From Curvibacter delicatus NBRC 14919 (GTDB taxonomy: Bacteria; Pseudomonadota; Gammaproteobacteria; Burkholderiales; Burkholderiaceae_C), in NCBI RefSeq assembly GCF_001592265.1, contig NZ_BCWP01000003.1, forward strand, positions 103,612 to 167,611: a stretch of 64,000 nt of DNA, given 5' to 3'. The notes beneath the pieces are model-generated. The model ran no database searches, was not told where the DNA came from, and saw only the letters and a program-made list of their open reading frames with translations. A program made the position numbers and the translations under genes. Positions 1-8,757 of this stretch are shown here, one piece after another. The first letter of the stretch is position 1; the number at the start of each line of letters is the position of its first letter.

Positions 1-380
1 GGGCAAGCGCTGGCGCAGGCCGGATCGCCGCCGCACAGATCGCACTTCTGCACCTTGCCGGTCTCCTGCACGTAGTTGATGGTGCCGAACGGGCAAGCGA
101 TGGTGCAGACCTTGCAACCCACGCAGGTGCTGTCGTTCACCACCTTCGCACCGGTGGCCTTGTCCACGGTGATGGCCTCCACCGGGCAGGCGTGCAGGCA
201 CCAGGCTTCGTCGCACTGGGTGCAGGTGTACGGCACTTTTTTGCCAGTGTGATGGAAGTCGAACACCTTGATGCGCGACTTGGCGGTGGCGAAAGTGCCG
301 TAGTTCTCGAAGGAACAGGCCATTTCGCACTGCAGACAGCCGGTGCACTTGTCTGCGTTGATGTGCAACACCTTTTGCAT
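1..380 (-). CDS. Polyferredoxin, 4Fe-4S electron-transfer subunit (AorA-like), C-terminus off window
   Basis: The gene reads leftward from the ATG at 380 and runs off the left edge; about 126 residues are visible. Four cysteine groups for [4Fe-4S] clusters can be read: CTGCLQCEMACS, CTQCDEAWCLHACP, CVGCKVCTIACP and CDLCGGDPACASACP. This is the pattern of HycB/DmsB-type electron-transfer subunits. The start (MQKVLHINADKCTGC) has GGAGACC just upstream. The closest family I recall is the small iron-sulfur subunit of tungsten aldehyde:ferredoxin oxidoreductases (AorA); the catalytic and FAD subunits would then lie to the left of the window. The divergent GAF/Fis regulator and the tungstate importer at 22-24.6 kb fit this, but the partner enzyme is not visible, so the assignment beyond polyferredoxin is inference. 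Confidence 0.8.
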   Translation of the reverse strand, partial: MQKVLHINADKCTGCLQCEMACSFENYGTFATAKSRIKVFDFHHTGKKVPYTCTQCDEAWCLHACPVEAITVDKATGAKVVNDSTCVGCKVCTIACPFGTINYVQETGKVQKCDLCGGDPACASAC

Positions 381-582
381 GGAGGTCTCCTCTGGGTCGT
401 CGTGCGGCAGCACGTTGCCTATGAAATGAAATGCATAGGAATTGTTGAAGCAGACTGCGGGCAAATCCCTAGGGAGAACCCTAGTCGGGATAGGTCGAAT
501 CCGGCAAAATTCTCAAAATGCAACACCTGCCCAGGCGGCAGCCCGCATCATTGCCAGCCTGAACACCACACAGCTCCATTCC
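381..582. promoter_or_regulatory. Divergent promoter region with CTAGGG-AGAA-CCCTAG palindrome
   Basis: This 202-base space separates the leftward polyferredoxin gene from the rightward regulator. It contains a perfect 6+4+6 inverted repeat at 469-484 (CTAGGG, AGAA, CCCTAG), centred between the two start codons. I see no convincing sigma-54 GG/GC element. The palindrome is a plausible operator for the divergent regulator or for a more general regulator, because near-identical sequence occurs at 16677-16692 and 31062-31073. Confidence 0.5.
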
Positions 583-1722
583 ATGTCCGTGTCTTCGTCC
601 ACACTGCCCGCCTCGCGCCTGAGCCGCATTGCCCAGGCACGGCAACTGGCCCTGCACGACGCTGCCCCCTTACCCAGCGGACTGGTGGAGCCATGGATCG
701 TGCGCTCGTGGCAGCGTTGCCTGGCACAGGGCCAGCGCCCTGCTGCGCACGTGGCCTTCGAGTCCGTGTCGGCCCAGACCATGCGCCAGATCTCGGAAGC
801 GAACCACACACTGGTGCAGGCGGCTCGCCCCATCCTCAAGCAGCTGGGCCGCACACTGGCCGACACGCGTTACTTCGCCATCCTTACCAACCAGGACGGC
901 GTGGTGGTGGACGTGGATGGCCCGATCGACCGCAGCGACCCGCGCGCCGCCGTCATCACACGTGTCGGGGTCGACCTGTCAGAGCGCAGCGTGGGCACCA
1001 CCGCCATTGGTGCCGCCCTGCGTGAACTGCAGCCGGTGTGGCTGCATCGCGGTGAACACTTCTACAACGACACCTCGGTCTACAGCTGTGCCGGCACACC
1101 GCTGTTCGGCCCGGACGGCCGCTGCGTCGGCATGCTGGACCTCACCGGCGTCGAGGCGCCGGAGCGCCCGGAACTCAGCCACCTAGCGCTGCGCTCGGCG
1201 CATGCCATTGAAAACGCGCTGGTGTTGCAACGTCCGCACCAGTTGCTGCTGCGGCTGAACTGGTCCGGCCTGCCGCTGGGTGACGACGCCGACGGCCTGC
1301 TCACCCTCGACGCCGACGGCTGTGTGACAGCGGCCAACCGTACCGCACGCCAGTTGCTGCCCCAGCTCGGCCAGGCCGGCCACGATGACCTGCACAGCCG
1401 CGACCTGTTTGCCCTGCCGTTTGAAATGCTGTTCGACGCCGCCCGCCACGGCAACAGTGCCATCGAGGTGCCGCTGTGGTCCGGCCTGCGCCTGCAGGTG
1501 CGGGCCAGCCTCAATGCACGCGGCATGCCACTGCCCCGCGCCCCCAGGATGTCAATGCAGGTCGCATCCACCGCAACCATGCGCCCGCTCAAGGAAGTCG
1601 AGTCCGACCTGATCCGCAAGGCGGTGGAAGAAGCTCGCGGCAACGTGGCAGAGGCTGCACGCGCCTTGGGCATCAGCCGCGCCACCGTCTACCGCAAGCT
1701 CGGTAACGGCAAGCGGGGCTGA
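583..1722 (+). CDS. GAF domain transcriptional regulator with Fis-type HTH, no AAA+ domain
   Basis: 379 residues from the ATG at 583. An in-frame ATG at 442 would place the start inside the operator region and encodes unconserved sequence. The N-terminus contains a segment typical of AcoR-like regulators (IVRSWQRCLAQGQ). Residues of roughly 90-240 fit a GAF sensor module, and a PAS-like stretch follows at about 250-330. The last 45 residues form a Fis-type helix-turn-helix (AEAARALGISRATVYRKL). The central sigma-54-activating AAA+ module of AcoR is absent, with no Walker A or GAFTGA motif, so it probably acts on sigma-70 promoters. It is divergent from the polyferredoxin gene and is its likely regulator. 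The effector is unknown; AcoR relatives sense small carbonyl compounds. Confidence 0.8.
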   Translation: MSVSSSTLPASRLSRIAQARQLALHDAAPLPSGLVEPWIVRSWQRCLAQGQRPAAHVAFESVSAQTMRQISEANHTLVQAARPILKQLGRTLADTRYFAILTNQDGVVVDVDGPIDRSDPRAAVITRVGVDLSERSVGTTAIGAALRELQPVWLHRGEHFYNDTSVYSCAGTPLFGPDGRCVGMLDLTGVEAPERPELSHLALRSAHAIENALVLQRPHQLLLRLNWSGLPLGDDADGLLTLDADGCVTAANRTARQLLPQLGQAGHDDLHSRDLFALPFEMLFDAARHGNSAIEVPLWSGLRLQVRASLNARGMPLPRAPRMSMQVASTATMRPLKEVESDLIRKAVEEARGNVAEAARALGISRATVYRKLGNGKRG

Positions 1723-1750
1723 AACGCCCCGCTCTTCCCCTCAGCGTTCT

Positions 1751-2356
1751 TTACGCCAGACCTTCGGCCTTGAGTGCCGCCTGCACCGCCGGGCGCGCGG
1801 CCACGCGGCCGAGGTAGGCCGTGAGGTTGCTCAGCGCGCTGATGTCGATCTTCACCACCTTGGTCCAGCCCACCACCGTGAACAGGTAGGCATCGGCCAC
1901 GGTGAAGTCCGCACCCATCAGGTAGTCGCGGCCGGCCAGTTGCTCGTTCACCCAGGCCAGGCGGCGCTCGATGTTGGCGCGCGCGGCGTCTTTCCAGTCC
2001 TGCGAAGCCGCGGGGTTGAACTGCGGGGTGAAGTTGCGGTGCAGCTCCATGCCCACGAAAGTCAGCCAGCTTTGCAACTGGTAGCGCGCCGGCGTGCCAT
2101 TGGCCGGGGCCAGTTTCTTCTCGGGCTTGAGGTCGGCCAGGTACTGCACGATGGCCGGGCCTTCGGTCAGCAGTGTGCCGTCTTCCAGCAGCAGCGCGGG
2201 CACATAACCCTTGGAATTGATGGCCAGGTAGTCGGCACCCGAAGCGGTCTTCTTGCTCTTGAAGTCCACGGTCTCGGTCTCGTAGGGCAGGCCCAGTTCT
2301 TCGAGCACGATGTGGGGAGACAAGGAACAGGCGCCGGGCTTGATGAAGAGTTTCAT
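1751..2356 (-). CDS. Glutathione S-transferase, bacterial beta class
   Basis: 201 residues, the usual GST length. The N-terminal thioredoxin-like domain begins MKLFIKPGACSLSPHIVLEELG, with the beta-class catalytic cysteine at Cys10 in the PGACSLSPH context. The substrate-independent glutathione site includes a TEGPAIVQYLAD segment near residue 65. The C-terminal helical domain covers about residues 90-201 and contains the N-capping type motif GADFTVADAYLF. It probably conjugates or reduces electrophiles with glutathione in the cytoplasm. It is transcribed toward the regulator and has no obvious operon partner. The specific substrate cannot be predicted. Confidence 0.88.
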   Translation of the reverse strand: MKLFIKPGACSLSPHIVLEELGLPYETETVDFKSKKTASGADYLAINSKGYVPALLLEDGTLLTEGPAIVQYLADLKPEKKLAPANGTPARYQLQSWLTFVGMELHRNFTPQFNPAASQDWKDAARANIERRLAWVNEQLAGRDYLMGADFTVADAYLFTVVGWTKVVKIDISALSNLTAYLGRVAARPAVQAALKAEGLA

Positions 2357-2476
2357 GGTGTGTCAATCGATGAGGGTTGATGCTCGCGCGCGCATTCCAA
2401 CGCGCGGCTCCAGAGCCCCATCAGTGTAGGCAATCCGCGCCCGCCTTGCTGAGCGCCGGGCAATGCCCCCGCCCGC

Positions 2477-2698
2477 TCAGGCCATCAGCGCGCGGTGTTT
2501 GTCCAATGCCTCGCGCACGATGGGGTGCACACCCTCACCGTCTTCCTCCAGCAACTGCAGCAACTCATGCCGCATGCGCGGGTCCCAGAACTTCTTGAGG
2601 TGGGTGGCAATGCCCTCCAGCGCCTCGGTGCGGTCGGGCATGGATTCGAAGAAGGTGCCAATCTGGTTGGCCATGCGGATCAGGTGTTCGCGGTTCAT
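2477..2698 (-). CDS. fdsD: NAD-dependent formate dehydrogenase, delta subunit
   Basis: 73 residues (MNREHLIRMANQIGTFFES...), matching the small FdsD family in size and sequence pattern: an N-terminal LIRMANQIG helix followed by a hydrophilic segment with KKFWDPRMR. It is the last gene of the leftward fdsGBA-fdhD-fdsD operon and begins five bases downstream of fdhD. FdsD is reported to be needed for assembly or stability of soluble molybdenum formate dehydrogenase rather than catalysis. It has no cofactor-binding residues, consistent with an accessory role. Confidence 0.9.
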   Translation of the reverse strand: MNREHLIRMANQIGTFFESMPDRTEALEGIATHLKKFWDPRMRHELLQLLEEDGEGVHPIVREALDKHRALMA

Positions 2699-2703
2699 GG
2701 TAT

Positions 2704-3549
2704 TCAGTGTTCGAGGTTGCGGACTTCAAGATGGATGCGGTCGGCATGGCTGTAGACCGACAGGTCCTGCCCGCGCGCAAAACCCAGCAACGTGACGCCG
2801 CAGCCCTGCGCCATGTCAATGGCCAGGCCCGTCACGCCCGACACCGCCGCCAGCAGGCTGACGCCGGCGCTGGCCGCCTTCTGCACCATCTCGTAGCTGG
2901 CGCGGCTGGTGACGGCGATGAAGCCGTCGCACACAGGCAGGTGGGCACGCGCCGCGGCGCCCAGCAGCTTGTCGAGTGCGTTGTGGCGTCCCACGTCTTC
3001 GCGTAGCAGCGTTATCTCGCCGTCCGCCGTGCACCAGGCCGCCGCGTGCGACGCACCGGTCACGCCCAGCAGCAACTGGCGCTCGCGCATACGGGCCAGT
3101 GCCCGCGACACGGCGGCCGCCTCGAAGCACTGCATGGTCGTCAGCGGTGTCGGGCTACGTACCGCCTGTTCCAGGCTATCGGTACCGCACAGGCCGCAGC
3201 CGGTGCGCCCGGCCAGGCTGCGGCGCCGGTCCTTCAGGCGCGCGAAGCAGGACGATGCCACATCCAGCGCCAGCGTGATGCCCTGCGCCGTTTCGCTCAA
3301 CTCGATGTCGTAGATCTGTGCCGGACTGTCCACAATGCCTTCGCTGCAACTGAAACCTACCGCGAAGTCTTCCAGGTCGGAGGGCGAGGCCAGCATCACC
3401 GCGTGCGAGACGCCGTTGTAAACCAACGCCACCGGCACCTCTTCGGCCACCCAGTCGGTGGTCTCGAACACAGCACCGCCGCGCAGGCCGCTGACCGCGG
3501 TGGCGCGGGCACCGGCCACCGGCGGGTAAGGCAACTCATACATCTGCAT
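2704..3549 (-). CDS. fdhD: Formate dehydrogenase sulfurtransferase FdhD (FdsC)
   Basis: 281 residues. FdhD transfers sulfur from the cysteine desulfurase IscS to the molybdenum cofactor before its insertion into formate dehydrogenase, which is essential for activity. The two-cysteine sulfur relay motif is visible as GCGLCG near residue 125. The nucleotide/cofactor-binding C-terminal part includes REDVGRHNALDKLLG near residue 185 and SRASYEMVQKAASAG near residue 225, both hallmarks of the family. It lies between fdsA (10 bases upstream) and fdsD, the arrangement called fdsC in Cupriavidus and Rhodobacter. Confidence 0.95.
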   Translation of the reverse strand: MQMYELPYPPVAGARATAVSGLRGGAVFETTDWVAEEVPVALVYNGVSHAVMLASPSDLEDFAVGFSCSEGIVDSPAQIYDIELSETAQGITLALDVASSCFARLKDRRRSLAGRTGCGLCGTDSLEQAVRSPTPLTTMQCFEAAAVSRALARMRERQLLLGVTGASHAAAWCTADGEITLLREDVGRHNALDKLLGAAARAHLPVCDGFIAVTSRASYEMVQKAASAGVSLLAAVSGVTGLAIDMAQGCGVTLLGFARGQDLSVYSHADRIHLEVRNLEH

Positions 3550-3559
3550 GGTGTGCTCC

Positions 3560-6445
3560 TTATTTGCCCACCACCGCCGTGGATTCGGCAGGATGCGCCG
3601 CCTGCAGCAGGTGCTGCTGTTCGTCGTTGAAGCGCTGGTAGCCCTTCTGCCACTCGCTCGGCTGCGCCACCGGCATCACCTGCACCGCCGTCACCTTGTA
3701 CTCGGGGCAGTTGGTGGCCCAGTCGGAGTTGTCGGTGGTGATGACATTGGCACCCGACTCGGGGAAGTGGAAGGTGGTGTAGACCACGCCCGGCTGCACG
3801 CGCTCGGTCACCGTGGCGCGCAGCACCGTCTCGCCGGCCCGGCTCTGGATGCCGACCCAGTCGCCGTCCTTCACGCCGCGCTCCTCAGCATCATGTGGGT
3901 GAATCTCCAGCCGGTCTTCGCTGTGCCAGGCCACGTTGTCGGTGCGCCGGGTCTGCGCGCCCACGTTGTACTGCGACAGGATGCGCCCGGTGGTCAGGAT
4001 GAGCGGGAACTTGCGCGTCACCTTCTCGTCGGTCGCTACATACTGCGTGATGATGAAGCGCCCCTTGCCGCGCACAAACTGGTCGATGTGCATGGTCTCG
4101 GTGCCCAACTCGGCAGTGGTCTCGTTGCAGGGCCACTGCACGCTGCCATGCTGCTCGATCTTCTCGTAGCTCACGCCGCGGAAGGTGGGCGTGAGCGCCG
4201 CGATCTCGGCCATGATCTCGCGCGGGTGGCTGTAGGCCATGGGGTAGCCTAGGGCATTGGCCAGCTTCTGCGTGATTTCCCAGTCGGCATAACCGGCCTG
4301 GGGCGGCATGACCTTGCGCACGCGCGAGATGCGTCGCTCGGCGTTGGTGAAGGTGCCGTCCTTTTCCAGGAAGGACGAACCGGGCAGGAACACATGGGCG
4401 TACTTGGCGGTCTCGTTCAGGAACAGGTCCTGCACCACGATGCACTCCATCGCCTCCAGCGCAGCAGCCACGTGCTGCGTGTCGGGGTCGGACTGCACGA
4501 TGTCCTCGCCCTCGCAGTAAAGACCCATGAAGCTGCCGGCGTGCGCCGCGTCCAGCATGTTGGGAATGCGCAGGCCCGGCTCGGGGTTGAGCGACACGCC
4601 CCAGGCGCTTTCGAACTCGCTGCGCACCGTGCTGTCGGAAATATGGCGGTAGCCCGGCAGCTCGTGCGGGAAGGAGCCCATGTCGCAGGCGCCCTGCACA
4701 TTGTTCTGGCCGCGCAGCGGGTTCACGCCCACGCCTTCGCGCCCCACGTTGCCGGTGGCCATGGCCAGGTTGGCAATGCCCATCACCATGGTGGAGCCCT
4801 GCGCGTGCTCGGTGACACCCAGGCCGTAGTAGATCGCCGCATTGCCACCGGTGGCATAGAGTCGTGCCGCCGCGCGGATGTCCGCCGCCGGCACACCGGT
4901 GACGGTGGCCATGGCCTCGGGCGAATTGGCCGGCCGCGCCACGAACTCGCGCCATTCATTGAAGGACTTGTCGTCGCAACGCTCGGCAATGTAGTCCGCC
5001 GCCAGCAGGCCTTCGGTCACCACCACGTGGGCGAGTGCGGTGATCAGCGCCACGTTGGTACCGGGCTTGAGCTGCAGGTGGTAGTCGGCCTTCACGTGCG
5101 GGCTCTTCACCAGGTCGATGCGGCGCGGGTCCACCACGATCAGCTTGGCCCCGGCGCGCAGGCGCTTTTTCATGCGCGAGCCGAACACCGGGTGGCCATC
5201 GGTCGGGTTGGCACCGATCACCATGATCACGTCCGCCTGCTCCACCGACTTGAAGGTCTGCGTGCCGGCCGAGGTGCCGTAGGTCTGGCCCAGGCCGTAA
5301 CCGGTGGGCGAATGGCAGACGCGGGCGCAAGTGTCCACGTTGTTGTTACCGAAAGCGGCACGCACCAGCTTCTGCACCAGGTAGGTTTCTTCATTGGTGC
5401 AGCGACTGGAGGTGATGCCGCCCACCGCGTCGCGCCCGTGCTTGGCCTGGATGCGCTTGAATTCGCTGGCGGCGTAGTTGATGGCCTCGTCCCAGCTCAC
5501 TTCCTGCCACGGGTCGTGAATGCTCTTGCGGATCATGGGCGTGGTGATGCGGTCCTTGTGTGTGGCGTAACCCCAGGCAAAACGGCCCTTGACGCAGGCG
5601 TGGCCTTCGTTGGCCTTGCCGTCTTTCCACGGCACCATGCGCACCACCTCGTTGCCCTTCATCTCGGCCTTGAAGCCGCAGCCCACGCCGCAGTAGGCGC
5701 AGGTGGTGATAGCACTGTGCTCGGGCTGGCCGAGCCAGATCACGCTCTTTTCCTGCAGCGTGGCCGTGGGGCAGGCTTCCACACAGGCGCCGCAGCTCAC
5801 GCATTCGCTTTCCATGAAAGGCTGGCTCTGCCCCGGCGACACGCGGCTGTCGAAGCCGCGGCCCGAGATGGTGAGCGCAAACGTGCCCTGCGTTTCCTCG
5901 CAGGCGCGCACGCAGCGGTTGCAGACGATGCACTTGGAGGCGTCGTAGCTGAAATAGGGGTTGGAGGCATCAATCGGGGCTTTGGCGCCGTCCCTGAAGT
6001 GGGAGGCGCTATCAATACCATAGCGAACCTCGCGCAGGCCGGTCACACCTGCCATGTCCTGCAGCTCGCAGTTGCCGTTGGCGGAGCAGGTCAGGCAGTC
6101 CAGCGGGTGGTCGGAGATGTAGAGCTCCATCACGTTCTTGCGCAGCGCCTGCAGCTTGTTGGTCTGTGTGCGCACCTTCATGCCGGCTTCGGCCGGCGTG
6201 GTGCAACTGGCCGGGAAACCTTTGCGCCCCTCCACTTCCACCAAGCACAGGCGGCAGGAGCCGAAAGGCTCCAGGCTGTCGGTGGCGCAGAGCTTGGGCA
6301 CCTTCACGCCGGCGTCCACCGCCGCGCGCATGAGCGAGGTGCCTTCCGGCACGGTGACGCTCTGGCCATCAATCTCCAGCGTCACCTCCTTGGTGGATTC
6401 GCGTTTGGGTGTGCCGTAGTCGGTCGTTTTCAAATGTTCGAGCAT
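3560..6445 (-). CDS. fdsA: NAD-dependent formate dehydrogenase, catalytic alpha subunit
   Basis: 961 residues from the ATG at 6445 (MLEHLKTTDYGTPKRES). The upstream in-frame extension overlaps fdsB and is rejected. Domain order: [2Fe-2S] ferredoxin fold with CATDSLEPFGSCRLC; a His/Cys cluster site HPLDCLTCSANGNC; two 4Fe-4S sets CIVCNRCVRAC and CVSCGACVEAC; then the molybdopterin oxidoreductase domain starting with CAYCGVGC. The metal-ligand position in ARVCHSPTGYG is an ordinary cysteine (TGC), not selenocysteine. The enzyme oxidises formate to CO2 and passes electrons through the FdsB/FdsG diaphorase to NAD+. A 17-base palindrome resembling the core of the dispersed repeat lies at 6008-6024 within codons for RYGIDSAS. 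Confidence 0.97.
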   Translation of the reverse strand: MLEHLKTTDYGTPKRESTKEVTLEIDGQSVTVPEGTSLMRAAVDAGVKVPKLCATDSLEPFGSCRLCLVEVEGRKGFPASCTTPAEAGMKVRTQTNKLQALRKNVMELYISDHPLDCLTCSANGNCELQDMAGVTGLREVRYGIDSASHFRDGAKAPIDASNPYFSYDASKCIVCNRCVRACEETQGTFALTISGRGFDSRVSPGQSQPFMESECVSCGACVEACPTATLQEKSVIWLGQPEHSAITTCAYCGVGCGFKAEMKGNEVVRMVPWKDGKANEGHACVKGRFAWGYATHKDRITTPMIRKSIHDPWQEVSWDEAINYAASEFKRIQAKHGRDAVGGITSSRCTNEETYLVQKLVRAAFGNNNVDTCARVCHSPTGYGLGQTYGTSAGTQTFKSVEQADVIMVIGANPTDGHPVFGSRMKKRLRAGAKLIVVDPRRIDLVKSPHVKADYHLQLKPGTNVALITALAHVVVTEGLLAADYIAERCDDKSFNEWREFVARPANSPEAMATVTGVPAADIRAAARLYATGGNAAIYYGLGVTEHAQGSTMVMGIANLAMATGNVGREGVGVNPLRGQNNVQGACDMGSFPHELPGYRHISDSTVRSEFESAWGVSLNPEPGLRIPNMLDAAHAGSFMGLYCEGEDIVQSDPDTQHVAAALEAMECIVVQDLFLNETAKYAHVFLPGSSFLEKDGTFTNAERRISRVRKVMPPQAGYADWEITQKLANALGYPMAYSHPREIMAEIAALTPTFRGVSYEKIEQHGSVQWPCNETTAELGTETMHIDQFVRGKGRFIITQYVATDEKVTRKFPLILTTGRILSQYNVGAQTRRTDNVAWHSEDRLEIHPHDAEERGVKDGDWVGIQSRAGETVLRATVTERVQPGVVYTTFHFPESGANVITTDNSDWATNCPEYKVTAVQVMPVAQPSEWQKGYQRFNDEQQHLLQAAHPAESTAVVGK
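6008..6024. repeat. Palindromic core of the dispersed element inside fdsA
   Basis: GCTATCAATACCATAGC differs by one base from the core of the 43173 copy. The downstream half is not clearly present. Encoded residues are YGIDS. Confidence 0.5.
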
Positions 6446-6471
6446 GGTGTTGTCTCCCTTAAACGGCAGCG

Positions 6472-8037
6472 TCAGGCTGCTTTGCGGTCCGGGTTGGACA
6501 GGCCGAAGTCCTGCGGGTAATGGTTGAGGGCCGACAGCACCGGGAACGGCGTCATGCCGCCCATGGCGCAGAGCGAGCCGTTGACCATGGTGTCGCACAG
6601 GTCGCGCAGCAGCTTGACCTGCTGCGGCCTCTGCTGCGCATCACCCGTGGTGATGCGGTCGATCACCTCCACGCCGCGGGTGGAGCCGATGCGGCAGGGT
6701 GTGCACTTGCCGCAGCTCTCCACCGCGCAGAAGTCCATGGCGTAGCGTGCCAATTTCGACATATCGGCCGTATCGTCATGCACCACAATGCCGCCGTGGC
6801 CCACGGTGGCGCCCACCGAAGCCCAGCCCTCGTAGTCCATCGGCAGATCCCACTGCGCTTCGGGCACATAGGCGCCCAGCGGGCCGCCCACCTGCACCGC
6901 CTTGATCGGCCGGCCGCTGGCCGTGCCGCCGCCGTAGCCATACATCAGCTCGCGTAGCGTGACGCCAAAAGCTTTTTCCACCAGGCCGCCGTGCTTGATG
7001 TTGCCGGCCAGTTGAATGGGCAACGTGCCCTTGGATCGACCCACGCCGTAGTTGGCGTAGAAGACGGCGCCGCGCGCCAGGATGATGGGCACCGAAGCGA
7101 AGGTGATGACGTTGTTGATCACCGTGGGCTGGCCGAACAGGCCCTTGAGCGCTGGAATGGGCGGCTTGGCACGCACCACGCCGCGTTTGCCCTCGATGCT
7201 CTCCAGCATGGCGGTCTCTTCGCCGCACACATAACTGCCCGCGCCCTTGCGCACCTCCAGATAGAAGGCGCGGCCCGAGCCCAGAACACTGTTGCCCAGG
7301 AAACCGGCGGCCGTGGCCTTGCTTATCGCTTCGTTCAGCGTTTGAATCGCGCGCGGGTATTCGCTGCGCACATAGATGTACCCCTGCGTGGCACCGGTGG
7401 CCAGGGCGGCAATCGTCATGCCTTCGATCAGCATGTAGGGGTCGCCCTCCATGGTCATGCGGTCGGAGAAGGTGCCGGAGTCGCCCTCGTCGGCATTGCA
7501 CACCACGTACTTCTGCTGGGCCTGCGCTGCAGCCACCGTCTTCCACTTAATGCCGGCCGGAAAGGCTGCGCCGCCACGGCCGCGCAGGCCCGCGTCCAGC
7601 ACCTGCTGCACCACTTCACCCGGCTGCAGCGCCAGCGCGCGGCGCAGGCCGGCGTAGCCCTCATGCGCCTGGTAGTCGGCCAGCGACACGGGGTCGGTGA
7701 TGCCCATGCGCGCAAAGGTCAGCCGTTCTTGCTTGCGCAAGAAGTCAATGTCTGCCGTGCGCCCCTGGCTCAGCGGGTGCTGGCCGCCGGCGTGAAAACC
7801 GGCCTCGAACAGGCTGGCCACATCTTCTGGCGCCACGGGCCCGTAGGCCATGCGGCCGGCCGGGGTTTCCACTTCCACCAGCGGCTCTAGCCAGAGCAGG
7901 CCACGCGAGCCGTTGCGCACCAGCTCGATGCTCAGGCCACGCTGGTGTGCCTGCAACGCCATCACCGCGGCCACCTCGTCGGCGCCCAGCGCCAGGGCCG
8001 CAGAGTCGCGCGGCACATAGATCTTGATACGGTTCAT
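6472..8037 (-). CDS. fdsB: NAD-dependent formate dehydrogenase, beta subunit (NuoF-like diaphorase)
   Basis: 521 residues. An N-terminal thioredoxin-like region (about 1-110) precedes the NuoF-type core. The FMN/NADH-binding motif appears as GLRGRGGAAFPAGIKWK near residue 150, then CNADEGDSGTFSDR, GSYVCGEETAMLESIEG and the C-terminal [4Fe-4S] site with ESCGKCTPCR and a distant cysteine. It carries FMN and reduces NAD+ with electrons from FdsA. Its start overlaps the fdsG stop by four bases (ATGA), indicating translational coupling. fdsA follows after 26 bases. Confidence 0.96.
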   Translation of the reverse strand: MNRIKIYVPRDSAALALGADEVAAVMALQAHQRGLSIELVRNGSRGLLWLEPLVEVETPAGRMAYGPVAPEDVASLFEAGFHAGGQHPLSQGRTADIDFLRKQERLTFARMGITDPVSLADYQAHEGYAGLRRALALQPGEVVQQVLDAGLRGRGGAAFPAGIKWKTVAAAQAQQKYVVCNADEGDSGTFSDRMTMEGDPYMLIEGMTIAALATGATQGYIYVRSEYPRAIQTLNEAISKATAAGFLGNSVLGSGRAFYLEVRKGAGSYVCGEETAMLESIEGKRGVVRAKPPIPALKGLFGQPTVINNVITFASVPIILARGAVFYANYGVGRSKGTLPIQLAGNIKHGGLVEKAFGVTLRELMYGYGGGTASGRPIKAVQVGGPLGAYVPEAQWDLPMDYEGWASVGATVGHGGIVVHDDTADMSKLARYAMDFCAVESCGKCTPCRIGSTRGVEVIDRITTGDAQQRPQQVKLLRDLCDTMVNGSLCAMGGMTPFPVLSALNHYPQDFGLSNPDRKAA

Positions 8038-8489
8038 GCGGCCTCCTTCAGCTGTGCCAGCAAGTGGTCAAACTTGCTCGGGCTCACGCGGGCATAGGGC
8101 TTGTCGTTGATGCTCATGGACGGGGCCGCGGCACACAGGCCCAGGCAGTAGACCGGCTCCAGCGTCACGTGCTGGCCTGCGGTCTTCTGGCTGGCGTGCT
8201 CCCACAGTGCGTCCGACCCGCAGGCTTGGCAGGCCTCGGCCCGGCAAACCTGCACCACAGCGCCCTGCGGCGCCTCGCTGCGGAAGTGGTGGTAGTAGGT
8301 GATGACGCCGTGCACCTCGGCGCGCGAGAGGTTCAGCGCCTCGGCAATCTCGGGCACGGCCTCGGGCGGCACGTGGCCCAAAGCGTCCTGAATGGTGTGG
8401 AGGATGGGGAGCAGTGCCCCCGGCATATCGCGCTTCTCATCCAGCACCCGGCGAATGGTGTGCTGGGCCTGGCCTGTTGTGGTGCTCAT
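8034..8489 (-). CDS. fdsG: NAD-dependent formate dehydrogenase, gamma subunit (NuoE-like)
   Basis: 151 residues from the ATG at 8489, which has GCGAGGC upstream; a 14-residue upstream extension lacks support. The thioredoxin-like [2Fe-2S] fold of NuoE is recognisable, with cysteines in QVCRAEACQACG and VYCLGLCAAAP. An LNLSRAEVHGVITYYHHF segment matches the NuoE N-terminal helix region. It is the first gene of the fds operon and forms the diaphorase module with FdsB. Confidence 0.95.
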   Translation of the reverse strand: MSTTTGQAQHTIRRVLDEKRDMPGALLPILHTIQDALGHVPPEAVPEIAEALNLSRAEVHGVITYYHHFRSEAPQGAVVQVCRAEACQACGSDALWEHASQKTAGQHVTLEPVYCLGLCAAAPSMSINDKPYARVSPSKFDHLLAQLKEAA

Positions 8490-8757
8490 GTCTGCCTCGC
8501 TTTTACAACGACGCGTCCGCGAAATGGACACGTCTGACGAGGCGGAGTGTCAGTCTCGAATCAAGATTGGGTCAAATTGATTCGTGACATGCATTCATTC
8601 GTTTTGAAAATGTATGCAATGATGTTCATAGATAAGCAAAAAATGTTGTGCATACTGTCAAGTTGCAAAGCACAGGGAGTCATTGTTTGACGCCCCTTCG
8701 AATTGAAGGGGCAGTCCGCCATGCGGACGATCACCGGAACTTCCGCCCCGCTTGCCT
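8490..8757. promoter_or_regulatory. Intergenic control region between fds operon and split diguanylate cyclase, with hairpin
   Basis: 268 bases between divergent genes, clearly more AT-rich than the neighbouring coding DNA, as expected for the fds promoter. A perfect hairpin occupies 8692-8712: GCCCCTTC, five-base loop GAATT, GAAGGGGC. No T-run follows it on either strand, so it is more likely an operator or mRNA structure than a terminator. Imperfect inverted sequence with TGCAT elements lies at about 8589-8625. No known binding site can be named with confidence. Confidence 0.45.

Noticed and set aside
5290..5320. Possible selenocysteine at the formate dehydrogenase metal-ligand position
   Set aside because: The codon is TGC (ARVCHSPT), not TGA, so it is a cysteine enzyme.
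4394..6520. 708-residue rightward frame opposite fdsA
   Set aside because: Pure antisense of a conserved gene; composition (Ala, His, Val, Gly-rich) typical of shadows in GC-rich DNA; no start signals or family.
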